DNA of 42,759 nt. Source: Prosthecobacter debontii. Lineage in GTDB: Bacteria; Verrucomicrobiota; Verrucomicrobiia; Verrucomicrobiales; Verrucomicrobiaceae. Location: positions 1-42,759 of the forward strand of contig CAMAQH010000034.1 of NCBI GenBank assembly GCA_945860295.1, given 5' to 3'. A program made the position numbers and the translations under genes. This document shows positions 1-7,327 of this stretch, piece after piece. Position 1 is the stretch's first letter; the number at the start of each line of letters is the position of its first letter. The notes beneath the pieces are model-generated. The model ran no database searches, was not told where the DNA came from, and worked only from the letters and a program-made list of their open reading frames with translations.

Positions 1-373
1 CTCCGGCGAGTTGGGTGCCTGCGGCCAACCAATTTGCGATCCAGTTCGGATCGCGATTTTTTTGATTGAGCGCATGCGCTCAATCAAAAAAACAACCCCA
101 GACCAAAACATAACCAAAGACCCGAAACACAAACTTTCGGACACGCCCAGGCAGAGGCAGCAATTTGCACTTCAACCTGACGAATTCCTTCCACGCGCCC
201 TCGTGGAAAAGCACATTCGGATACGCGACGGCGTGCTGGCAGCATCAAGCGCAGCACAAGATTGGCACTACATACGTGCTTGGCTATTGCGCCAATCTGG
301 GGTGCTTTTCGTAACTGGGGCTAACACCCTATAACATTCCTGTCGTGATCCGAATATCCTCTCACCTCCCCTC
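1..373. other. non-coding region upstream of arsD
   Basis: No convincing gene is seen here. A frame open from 11 to 334 encodes a low-complexity, unrecognisable sequence. The stretch holds a perfect 36-bp palindrome (57-92) and a second inverted repeat with 8-bp arms (59-66 relative to the 2xx block, i.e. 259-266 and 291-298). A TATAAC hexamer at 330-335 could be a -10 element for arsD, but I see no good -35 partner. No ArsR-type regulator gene is present; it may lie to the left of the window. Confidence 0.5.
57..92. repeat. perfect 36-bp palindrome
   Basis: Two 18-base arms meet at the centre (74/75) with no unpaired loop. The core is GATTGAGCGCATGCGCTCAA, flanked by seven T on the left and seven A on the right. 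A Rho-independent terminator would have A before and T after the GC stem. Here the order is reversed on both strands, so an ordinary terminator is unlikely. It could be a dimeric protein-binding site or a scar of a mobile element. Confidence 0.9.
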
Positions 374-706
374 ATGAAAACCATCCAGATATATGATCCG
401 CCCATGTGCTGTTCCACTGGGATTTGTGGACCGAGTATTGATCCTGATCTCGTGAACTTCGCGGCGTCGATGTCGCAACTGGCGAACATGGGCGTGAAAA
501 TCGAGCGCCAGAACTTGGGGCAGCAGCCGATGGCCTTTGCGAAGAACGCGGCGGTGAAGGCGCTGCTCGAAAGAGAGGGCACCACCGTGCTTCCGCTCAT
601 TTTCATCGACGGCGAGGTTTATATGAAGGGCCGCTACCCGAACCATGATGAGCGGCCGGTGTTCTTCCGCGCCGCGCTGGGCATCAAGGAGGAGGCAAAA
701 TCATGA
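374..706 (+). CDS. arsD: arsenite metallochaperone ArsD
   Basis: This is a 110-residue ArsD, the cytosolic chaperone that passes As(III) or Sb(III) to the ArsA ATPase. The start MKTIQIYDPPMCCSTGICG carries the family's conserved metal-binding cysteines at positions 12, 13 and 18. The length is normal for the family. The distal C-terminal cysteine pairs found in some plasmid ArsD proteins are absent, which is common. The stop codon overlaps the arsA start by four bases (ATGA), indicating translational coupling and matching the known ArsD-ArsA partnership. The regulator and the membrane pump (ArsB or Acr3) are not in the window. Identity is highly confident. Confidence 0.95.
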   Translation: MKTIQIYDPPMCCSTGICGPSIDPDLVNFAASMSQLANMGVKIERQNLGQQPMAFAKNAAVKALLEREGTTVLPLIFIDGEVYMKGRYPNHDERPVFFRAALGIKEEAKS

Positions 707-2508
707 ACCTGCCCACTTACCAGCCGCAGGCCTCCACTTCGACACGCTTTCTTTTCTTCACCGGCAAAGGTGGCGTCGGCAAAACCTCGCTCTCATGTGC
801 CACGGCGCTGAAACTCGTCGATGCGGGCAAACGCGTGCTGCTCGTGAGTACCGATCCGGCCTCGAACTTAGATGAAGTATTGGAAACCAAACTCACGAAC
901 AAACCCAGGCCCATCGCGGGGGCGCCGGGTCTGGATGCGCTAAACATCAATCCCGTCGCGGCGGCGGCGGCGTATCGCGAGCGCTTAATTGGCCCCATGC
1001 GCGGACTGCTCCCCGAGACGGCATTGCGCAGCATGGAAGAGCAGCTTTCGGGTTCCTGCACGGTGGAGATCGCTGCCTTTGATGAGTTCTCAGGACTCAT
1101 TGGAAATCCCGAAGCCGCGAAGGACTATGATCACGTCATCTTCGATACCGCGCCGACCGGCCACACGCTGCGGCTGATGAGTTTGGCGAAGGCTTGGGAT
1201 CAGTTTTTGGACAAAAACACCAGCGGCACCTCCTGTCTCGGACCACTCGCAGGATTGGAAAAGCAGCGCGTCATCTATGAGGCCACGGTCAACACGCTCG
1301 CCGACGCAAAAGCCACCACGCTCGTGCTCGTGAGCCGACCACAAGGCGCGGCTTTGCGAGAAGCTGAGCGCACGTCAAAAGAACTGCGGGCTATCGGTGT
1401 AGGCAACCAATGCCTCGTGGTGAACGGCACCTTTGAAACCAAGTGCCTGGATGATGTGACCGCGCAAGCCATGCAACAAAGAGGCATGTCCGCTTTGACG
1501 GCGTCGAGTGAGTTCATCAGTTCGATGCCGAGCTTCATCGTGCCACTACGCCCGATTAACATTCTCGGCATCGGCGGCCTGCGTGTGCTGCTGAACAGCG
1601 ATGCTCAAGGCAGGTGTGTGAGGGCAGACGAAGACGGCTGGACACCGCCCGACATGGAAAGTCTGGAAGACCTCGTCGCCAGCATCGAGCAGCAAGGTCA
1701 CGGCGTGATCATGACCATGGGCAAAGGCGGCGTGGGCAAGACCACCGTTGCTGCCGCCATCGCCGTCATGCTCGCACGTCGCGGCCACGCAGTGCATCTC
1801 AGCACGACCGATCCTGCCGCGCATGTAGCGCAGACGCTTCACGGCAAGGTGGAAGGTCTAACGCTCAGCAAGATCGATCCCGCTGCGGAAACTGCCGCTT
1901 ATCAAGGCGAGGTCATGCTCGCTCAAGGTGCAGCAATGGATGACGCTGGCCGTGCTTTGCTCGAGGAAGACCTGCGCTCGCCCTGCACGGAGGAAATCGC
2001 CGTGTTTCGTGCTTTTGCGCGCGAGGTTGGCCGTGGCACAGGTCGCTTTGTCGTGCTCGACACCGCGCCCACCGGTCACACTCTTCTCTTACTCGATGCC
2101 AGCGAGGCCTATCAGCGAGAGCTCGAACGCCAGGCCCGCAGCACGCAGCCAGAAGAAGTTCTCAAACTCCTCGAACGTCTGCGCGATCCTGAGTTCACCC
2201 GCATCCTGCTCGTCACTCTGCCTGAGGCCACGCCTGTGCATGAAGCTGCTGCGTTGCAGGAGGATCTGCGTCGTGCGCGCATCAAGCCCTTCGCGTGGGT
2301 CATCAATCAAAGCCTGCTCAACAGCGGTTCGTGTGATCCTTTGCTGAAATGCCGCGAAGCGTCTGAGCATCGCTACTTGAGTGAGGTCGTGGAAAAACTG
2401 GCTAAGCGCACTGCCTGGCTGCCGTGGCAAGCCGATGAACCCATCGGCCCATCGGCTCTCTTGCATCTGGCATCTGCGAGCCTCTACCAGAACCCCAACA
2501 CACCATGA
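703..2508 (+). CDS. arsA: arsenical pump-driving ATPase ArsA (two-domain)
   Basis: A 601-residue, internally duplicated ArsA that hydrolyses ATP to drive arsenite or antimonite extrusion by a membrane carrier. Two P-loops, GKGGVGKTS (21-29) and GKGGVGKTT (340-348), each precede a DTAPTGHT signature (about 148 and 453). Cys119, Cys178 and Cys428 fall where the three metal-site cysteines of E. coli ArsA (113, 172, 422) are expected, so the allosteric As(III) site looks intact. A strong ribosome-binding site (AGGAGGAGG, 687-695) sits seven bases before the start, unlike most genes here. The stop overlaps the start of the following ppsA pseudogene by four bases. The pump itself is not seen. Confidence 0.95.
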   Translation: MNLPTYQPQASTSTRFLFFTGKGGVGKTSLSCATALKLVDAGKRVLLVSTDPASNLDEVLETKLTNKPRPIAGAPGLDALNINPVAAAAAYRERLIGPMRGLLPETALRSMEEQLSGSCTVEIAAFDEFSGLIGNPEAAKDYDHVIFDTAPTGHTLRLMSLAKAWDQFLDKNTSGTSCLGPLAGLEKQRVIYEATVNTLADAKATTLVLVSRPQGAALREAERTSKELRAIGVGNQCLVVNGTFETKCLDDVTAQAMQQRGMSALTASSEFISSMPSFIVPLRPINILGIGGLRVLLNSDAQGRCVRADEDGWTPPDMESLEDLVASIEQQGHGVIMTMGKGGVGKTTVAAAIAVMLARRGHAVHLSTTDPAAHVAQTLHGKVEGLTLSKIDPAAETAAYQGEVMLAQGAAMDDAGRALLEEDLRSPCTEEIAVFRAFAREVGRGTGRFVVLDTAPTGHTLLLLDASEAYQRELERQARSTQPEEVLKLLERLRDPEFTRILLVTLPEATPVHEAAALQEDLRRARIKPFAWVINQSLLNSGSCDPLLKCREASEHRYLSEVVEKLAKRTAWLPWQADEPIGPSALLHLASASLYQNPNTP

Positions 2509-3766
2509 AAACATCCTCAGCCTCGCGCTTCATCAAATGGTTTGCCGACATCACCATCGACGACGCACTTATGGTTGGTGACAAGAATGCCTCGCTCGGT
2601 GAGATGGTGCGCGAACTCACCGCCAAGGGCGTGAAGGTGCCTGATGAATTCGCCATCACGGCGGATGCTTACCGGCATTTCATTCGCTAGGCCGGCATTG
2701 ATGAGAGCGTCCGCGCCACGCTCGCGGACCTCGACACGCGCAACATGGCGAACCTCAGCACGCGCGGTCAGTCGGTGCGTCAGGCCATTCTCAATGCCAC
2801 GTTGCTTGCCGATTTGCAGAAGCTGATCACGACGGCGTATCGCGAGCTACAAGGCAGCAGCGCAGCGCCATTGGATGTCGCGGTGCGTTCCTCCGCCACT
2901 GCGTGGACAAAGGTTTCGATCATTTCAAGGTCGCGCTCAGTATCGGCGTGCAGCGCATGGTGCGCTCGGATCTTGCGTGCTCCGGTGTCATGTTCACCAT
3001 TGATACCGAGACGGGCTTCCGCGAGGCCGTGATGATCAGCGCAGCTTATGGCCTTGGCGAAAACGTGGTGCAGGGCTCCGTCACGCCGGATGAGTTTCTG
3101 GTTTTCAAACCCACACTGAAGACGGGACATCGGCCTGTGTTGCAAAAGATGGTGGGCAGCAAGGAGTTCAAACGCGTCTGTGATTCCGTTGGCGCGAAGA
3201 TGGTGAAAAACATCCCCGTTGCTTCTGCGGACCGCGGCGGGCGCACCTGTCATGCCGTCATTGTTAGTCGCGAACTCGGTGTGCCAGCCATCGTTGGCAT
3301 CGAGGCACTGAACTTAAAACCGGAGTTGAGAGTTCATGGTTGAGAGTTGAGTGATTAATAATCAATGACTTGAGTCTTCTAGGCGAACTCACCCAGAGGT
3401 GAGCGCTAGTTGTAACTGTAATAGCCTTATTTTCAGTCTCTCAAAACTCATCTTAAAACTCGCAACACCAGATTTAGGCTAAAGGACGGCATGTTTGTCA
3501 CCGTAAGCTGTGCGGAAGGCGATACTGGCTTTGTTTACGAAGGAGAGTTGCCCTTTGAAGTGCAGCGCACGGACTTGAAGTCCCTCGCCAAGCCGCGCAC
3601 GAAGGTGATGATAAATCTCGCCAATCCCGAGGAGGCCTTCGCGCTCTGCTTCATCCCGAATGACGGCGTCGGCCTCGCGCGGATGGAGTTCATCATCAGT
3701 CACTACATCAAGATCCATCCGCTCGCGTTGATCAACTTCGCACAGCTCGCCGATGCCCAGCGCATA
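2505..3766 (+). pseudogene. ppsA: phosphoenolpyruvate synthase, multiply broken
   Basis: Pieces of a PEP synthase (pyruvate + ATP to PEP, gluconeogenesis) lie in order but cannot make a protein. The N-terminal ATP-binding part starts at 2505 and is cut by an in-frame TAG at 2688-2690, where a Glu codon is expected. It resumes and ends in RSSATA near 2904. There a deletion of roughly 40-45 codons plus a frameshift joins it to DKGFDHFKVALSIGVQRM. A second deletion of roughly 100 codons joins ASAD (about 3228) directly to the phospho-histidine motif GGRTCHA (3237-3258). A ~160-bp insertion at 3319-3479 interrupts it before VTVSCAEGDTG. The homology stops near 3766, so the catalytic C-terminal barrel is almost wholly missing. 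Deletion sizes are estimated from family knowledge. It follows arsA with a 4-bp overlap and was probably its operon partner. Confidence 0.9.
3319..3479. mobile_element. MITE-like insertion inside ppsA remnant
   Basis: About 160 bp of non-coding, AT-richer DNA separates two segments that are contiguous in PEP synthases (...EALNLK / DGMFVTVSC). The insert is bounded by TAAA at 3315-3318 and again at 3480-3483, a plausible target-site duplication. Near its ends are imperfect inverted repeats: GGAGTTGAGAGTT (3322-3334), and at 3457-3469 the complement of GGTGTTGCGAGTT (11 of 13 match). A second TTGAGAGTT copy lies just inside the left end. No ORF is present, so it would need a transposase in trans. 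Confidence 0.5.
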
Positions 3767-3924
3767 CGCATCAAAAAAGGGGGGCATGTCAGTGATGAGC
3801 TGGGTGCGGTAGAAAGGATTGAGTGCGGCGCGCTTGCGCTCGGCGCTCATGGAGCTTTTGGTGGGATGCGTGTTTATCCTGCTGATCTTTGGATTCAGAG
3901 CGGCGGACAAAAGTCCAATTCTCA

Positions 3925-3960
3925 CAACAAAACAGCCGAAGCGTTGCGGCTCCGGCTGTG
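3925..3960 (-). terminator. Rho-independent terminator of rpmI-rplT
   Basis: Read on the minus strand, the stem ACAGCCGGAGC pairs with GCTTCGGCTGT (one mismatch) around a short CGCAAC loop and is followed by TTTTGTTG. The hairpin spans 3932-3959 and lies about 30 bases past the rplT stop, the expected position for an operon terminator. Confidence 0.85.
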
Positions 3961-3988
3961 GTGAGTGTTAAAGGAATGGCGTGTTCGA

Positions 3989-4375
3989 TTACGCGGCAAC
4001 TTTTGCCTGGGCGGTCTTGCGTTCAAGCGCGGCTTTGGCCTGATTCGCCAAGGCGGCGAAAGCGGCTTCGTCCTTGATGGCGATATCGGACAGCACTTTG
4101 CGGTCGATTTCGATGCCGGCAAACTTGAAGCCTTCCATCATGCGGCTGTAGGTGATGCCTACGGCACGGGCGGCGGCGTTGATACGCTGTACCCAGAGGT
4201 TACGGAAGGTGCGTTTACGGACCTTGCGGTCGCGGTAGGAATACGTCATCGCCTTGCGGACAGCGTCCTTGGCGTAACGGAAGTGGGTGGAACGGAAGCC
4301 GCGGAATCCTTTGGCTTTCGCGAGTGTCCGCTTGCGGCGTTTGCGGCTAGCGGGTGCGTTGGTGGCTCTTGACAT
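3989..4375 (-). CDS. rplT: 50S ribosomal protein L20
   Basis: This 128-residue protein is bL20, needed for early assembly of the large ribosomal subunit. The highly basic N-terminal extension (ASRKRRKRTLAKAKGFRG) and the globular part (RTFRNLWVQRINAAAR, then the YSRMMEGF region) are typical. It lies 123 bases downstream of rpmI and ahead of a terminator. In many bacteria L20 represses its own operon by binding mRNA structures; the rpmI-rplT spacer here is strongly structured. The usual infC partner is missing upstream. The AAAAAGAAAC before the start is only a weak ribosome-binding site. Confidence 0.97.
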   Translation of the reverse strand: MSRATNAPASRKRRKRTLAKAKGFRGFRSTHFRYAKDAVRKAMTYSYRDRKVRKRTFRNLWVQRINAAARAVGITYSRMMEGFKFAGIEIDRKVLSDIAIKDEAAFAALANQAKAALERKTAQAKVAA

Positions 4376-4417
4376 GTTTCTTTTTAACTGAGCAGGCTGT
4401 TGTTAGGGATTCGATGA

Positions 4418-4488
4418 CCGGACTCACCTGAACATAGATCCCGCAGAGGAGACCAGTCCGGAGCATCGTGGTCCCCGCCAGGGGGACC
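4418..4488 (-). promoter_or_regulatory. structured rpmI-rplT spacer, possible L20 control site
   Basis: Two helices can form in the intercistronic RNA. A 7-bp hairpin (GGTCCCC, 4470-4476, with GGGGACC, 4482-4488, five-base loop) lies just after the rpmI stop. A longer-range helix joins CCGGACT (4418-4424) and AGTCCGG (4455-4461). L20 is known to bind leader RNA in E. coli and Bacillus. That this spacer is such a site is inference. Confidence 0.35.
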
Positions 4489-4498
4489 GTGGGAGCAT

Positions 4499-4714
4499 TT
4501 ATCGATGTGAGAACGGCATGTTCGCAAGGACGGCTGCTTTATCCACTTCTGCCACAAGGGCGACTTTACCGAGATTGCGTTTACGTTTACGGCTCTTGTT
4601 CTGCAGGATATGGCGCTTGCCTTGTTTACGGCGCAGCACCTTTCCAGTCGCAGTGACTTTGAATCGTTTAGAGACAGCTTTTCTCGTTTTTGCTATACCA
4701 GCGTTTTTTGACAT
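4499..4714 (-). CDS. rpmI: 50S ribosomal protein L35
   Basis: A 71-residue bL35 of normal length. The start MSKNAGIAKTRKAVSKRF and the core motif GKRHILQNKSRKRKRNL are characteristic; the protein is strongly basic. It is the first ribosomal gene of the pair rpmI-rplT. The initiation factor gene infC, which commonly precedes rpmI, is not here: the next upstream gene is an ABC ATPase ending about 90 bases away, so a promoter would have to lie in that short gap or further upstream. Confidence 0.95.
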   Translation of the reverse strand: MSKNAGIAKTRKAVSKRFKVTATGKVLRRKQGKRHILQNKSRKRKRNLGKVALVAEVDKAAVLANMPFSHR

Positions 4715-4804
4715 AGAGGGCCGCGAAGATGGAGTCGATTACCAGATGGGCAAGGCTTTTTTCAGGATGAAATGCAGACTCTGCCGAGATGGGCTGAAGG
4801 CCTG

Positions 4805-5509
4805 TCACCTTGACTTGGCTTTGGCGCCTGGCTCATCAGCTTCGACCACGCCGTCCCGTAGGCGGATGATGCGGGTGCTGCGCTCGACCATACGTTCGTC
4901 ATGGGTGACGAAAACAAGGGTGCGGCCCTGAGCGTTGAGTTCGTCAAAGAGGCCGAGAATTTCCTGGCCGGATTTGCTGTCGAGGTTGCCCGTGGCTTCA
5001 TCTGCAAGGATGACTATGGGGCTATTGGAAAGGGCGCGGGCGATGGCGACGCGCTGTTGCTGGCCGCCGGAGAGCTCCATGGGCTTGTGATTCAGGCGGT
5101 GCCCGAGTCCGACTTGATTGGCGAGATCTTCGGCCACGGTGCGCATCTTGGCGTCGTCCGCGCCGCCGTAGTACATGGGCACGGCGATGTTTTCTAAGAC
5201 GGTGAGTTGTTGGATGAGATTGTAGCTTTGGAAGATGAAGCCGAGGTTGCGATTCCGAGCGGCGGAGAGGTCATCATCGTTTAGATGGGCGACGTTTTGA
5301 CCGCCGAGAAAGTAGTCGCCAGTGGTGGGCTGATCGAGGCAACCGAGGACATTGAGCAATGTCGATTTACCACAGCCTGAAGGACCCATGATGCAGACAT
5401 ACTCGCCAGGAAAGATGTCGAGGGTGACGCCCTGAAGCACTTGGCTGGTGACGCCGCCCATCTGGTAGGATTTGCAGATTTCCCGCAGACTGATGATGGG
5501 TTCAGGCAT
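4805..5509 (-). CDS. ABC transporter ATPase, MacB/LolD type
   Basis: A 234-residue stand-alone nucleotide-binding protein of the LolD/MacB subfamily, which powers mechanotransmission-type exporters. Walker A is GPSGCGKST (about 43-51), the Q-loop lies in [10 protein letters not shown], the signature is LSGGQQQR, Walker B is VILADEAT, and the switch histidine is in VTHDERM. It is the last gene of a minus-strand operon after a TolC-like protein and a long adaptor. The partner FtsX/MacB permease that this ATPase needs is not adjacent. There is a 21-base gap from the adaptor stop. The substrate cannot be deduced. Confidence 0.92.
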   Translation of the reverse strand: MPEPIISLREICKSYQMGGVTSQVLQGVTLDIFPGEYVCIMGPSGCGKSTLLNVLGCLDQPTTGDYFLGGQNVAHLNDDDLSAARNRNLGFIFQSYNLIQQLTVLENIAVPMYYGGADDAKMRTVAEDLANQVGLGHRLNHKPMELSGGQQQRVAIARALSNSPIVILADEATGNLDSKSGQEILGLFDELNAQGRTLVFVTHDERMVERSTRIIRLRDGVVEADEPGAKAKSR

Positions 5510-5530
5510 CGCTCGCGTGGCTTGCTGGAC

Positions 5531-7327
5531 CTACTTGGTGGCAGCGGCCACGGCTTTGGTTTTTTCCTTGGCTTGGGGCTTGACCAGAGGCTCAGGCTTC
5601 GGCGTGGCTGAGTCAGGTTTAGCCTCTTCGCTCACTGCCTTCTTGGGCAAAGAAATGGCGACGAGTTCACCGAGTTTCAGCCCGTCACGGACTTCGATGA
5701 ATTCGTCATTGAAGACGCCTGTCGTGATCGGGCGGCGCTCCAGTTTGCTGCCGCTGCTGATGTAGCAGAAGTGATGATCATCTTCGACCTCAATGGACTG
5801 CACAGGCACATACAGCACCTCAGCGAGCTGATCGACAATGATTTCGACCTTGGCATTCATGCCGGGCTTTAGACAAGACTGAGTGCCGGCGATGTGAATG
5901 ATGGCGGGATAGACCTTGAGGTTAGGCGTATAGCGGCTGCTGCTGGAGTCTGGCAGGAGAGCTAGCTCGGCTACGCGGCCTTCGAGAACTTTGCCCGGCT
6001 CGGCATCGACTCGGATCAGCGCCATCTGTCCTACCTTCACTTTTTTCACCTGGGACTCGTGAACCTTCACATTGACACCCATTTGAGCCATGTCTGGAAT
6101 GGTGAGGATGGTCTGGCGTAGTCGCACGCTGGCACCTTCTTCGATGCTGTTGCTGTAGTTGTAGGATGAGCCTGCATTGAGATCACCGTAGGCAACGAGA
6201 CCAGGTTGAGTGGCTTTGATTGCGCAGGCTTTAAGCTGGCGCTCGAGTTCTTCGGTCTTGGTGAGTTCCATTTCATAGCGGCGCTTGGAGGTCTGAAATC
6301 GTGTTTCAGCTTGGGCCATTTTGGAACGATTGGCGCGAACGGTGCGCTCTAGTTTGGTCAGGCTTTCACGGTAGGCGGAGAGCAGCACGGCGCACTGTTT
6401 GGAGAACTCATATTTCTTAAACAAGCTGAGTTGCGTCTCAGCGGTCTTCACGGAGAGGGAAACTTTTTCAAATGTGACCTGATCATTTTCAAGCTGAGTT
6501 TTGGAGATGAATTGACGCGCAGCGAGACGCTCAGAGGCCTCAACTTTTTGTTTGGCTACGGCCAGCTCAGATTTACGGAGTAATCCCTCATCTTCGAGTT
6601 GGCGGAGCTTCTGCTGAGCCTCGCCATCGCCACTGCTCTGGCCTTCTAGGAAGGGTGAGAAATCGATGCGCTCAGAGGCTTCTTTGAGGTTTTTTTTGAT
6701 CGGTGTCTTCTTGGCGGCTGTGGCACCCCCAGGTTTCATTTCACCTGGCTTGAGTGGGGTGTTTGCCTGGGTGTCGAGCATGGCCACGAATTTGTCCAAT
6801 TCCTCACCTGTGGAGGGCAGGTTCGCATCGCTGAGGATGTGCCCAGTGAGCGCTCGCCCGAGGTATTTCTCGAAGTCCATGAGGGCAAAGACGCCCGACT
6901 CTTTCATGTCCCTCACGAGACTTTGGTTCTCACTGCGTTGGATTTCACGCCCCTCGTCAGCGTCGATGTAGGTGGTGACCGTGGTCTGAAAGTCGATCTC
7001 ATGATCCTGGATGCGCGTCTTGAGATCTGAGCTGTCGAGTTCGACGAGCACCTTGCCATCCTTCACGTCCTCTTCGGAGATGAGGTAGCCTTCGGGGATG
7101 ATGCTGATGATCTTGGTGGGGATCTCAATTTCAGATTTCACCTCGTGATTTTGCAGGGCCTGGATCTCGCCGCCTTGCAGGACATCCACCTGGAGTGGGC
7201 CTCGCTGCGCCACAAAGGTGGGCACTTCTTCGCCAGTTTTGCTGCCACCAGACAGCGTCATCCAGGCGACCACACCGAGGGTGAGTGCGCAGATGATTGT
7301 CCAGGTTTTCCAGTTTGCCTTCATCAT
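5531..7327 (-). CDS. periplasmic adaptor (HlyD/MacA-like) with enlarged hairpin
   Basis: A 598-residue membrane-fusion protein that would bridge an inner-membrane exporter and the outer-membrane TolC channel. One N-terminal membrane anchor (about 8-27) is followed by barrel strands and a long alpha-helical hairpin. The second lipoyl half (CAIKATQPGLVAYG, about 368-381), a beta-barrel and a membrane-proximal domain (VPVQSIEVED) follow, ending in a Lys/Pro/Ala tail. It is much longer than MacA (about 370 residues). Residues ~150-240 form a polar, low-complexity segment inside the helical region, which may lengthen or decorate the hairpin. Its ATG overlaps the stop of the TolC-like gene (ATGA), so the two are probably translationally coupled. 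Confidence 0.88.
   Translation of the reverse strand: MMKANWKTWTIICALTLGVVAWMTLSGGSKTGEEVPTFVAQRGPLQVDVLQGGEIQALQNHEVKSEIEIPTKIISIIPEGYLISEEDVKDGKVLVELDSSDLKTRIQDHEIDFQTTVTTYIDADEGREIQRSENQSLVRDMKESGVFALMDFEKYLGRALTGHILSDANLPSTGEELDKFVAMLDTQANTPLKPGEMKPGGATAAKKTPIKKNLKEASERIDFSPFLEGQSSGDGEAQQKLRQLEDEGLLRKSELAVAKQKVEASERLAARQFISKTQLENDQVTFEKVSLSVKTAETQLSLFKKYEFSKQCAVLLSAYRESLTKLERTVRANRSKMAQAETRFQTSKRRYEMELTKTEELERQLKACAIKATQPGLVAYGDLNAGSSYNYSNSIEEGASVRLRQTILTIPDMAQMGVNVKVHESQVKKVKVGQMALIRVDAEPGKVLEGRVAELALLPDSSSSRYTPNLKVYPAIIHIAGTQSCLKPGMNAKVEIIVDQLAEVLYVPVQSIEVEDDHHFCYISSGSKLERRPITTGVFNDEFIEVRDGLKLGELVAISLPKKAVSEEAKPDSATPKPEPLVKPQAKEKTKAVAAATK

Noticed and set aside
57..92. Calling the palindrome a bidirectional terminator
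   Set aside because: The T-run precedes and the A-run follows the stem on both strands, the opposite of an intrinsic terminator.
11..334. 107-residue plus-strand ORF before arsD
   Set aside because: It runs across the 36-bp palindrome and has no domain-like hydrophobic pattern or recognisable motif; likely chance.
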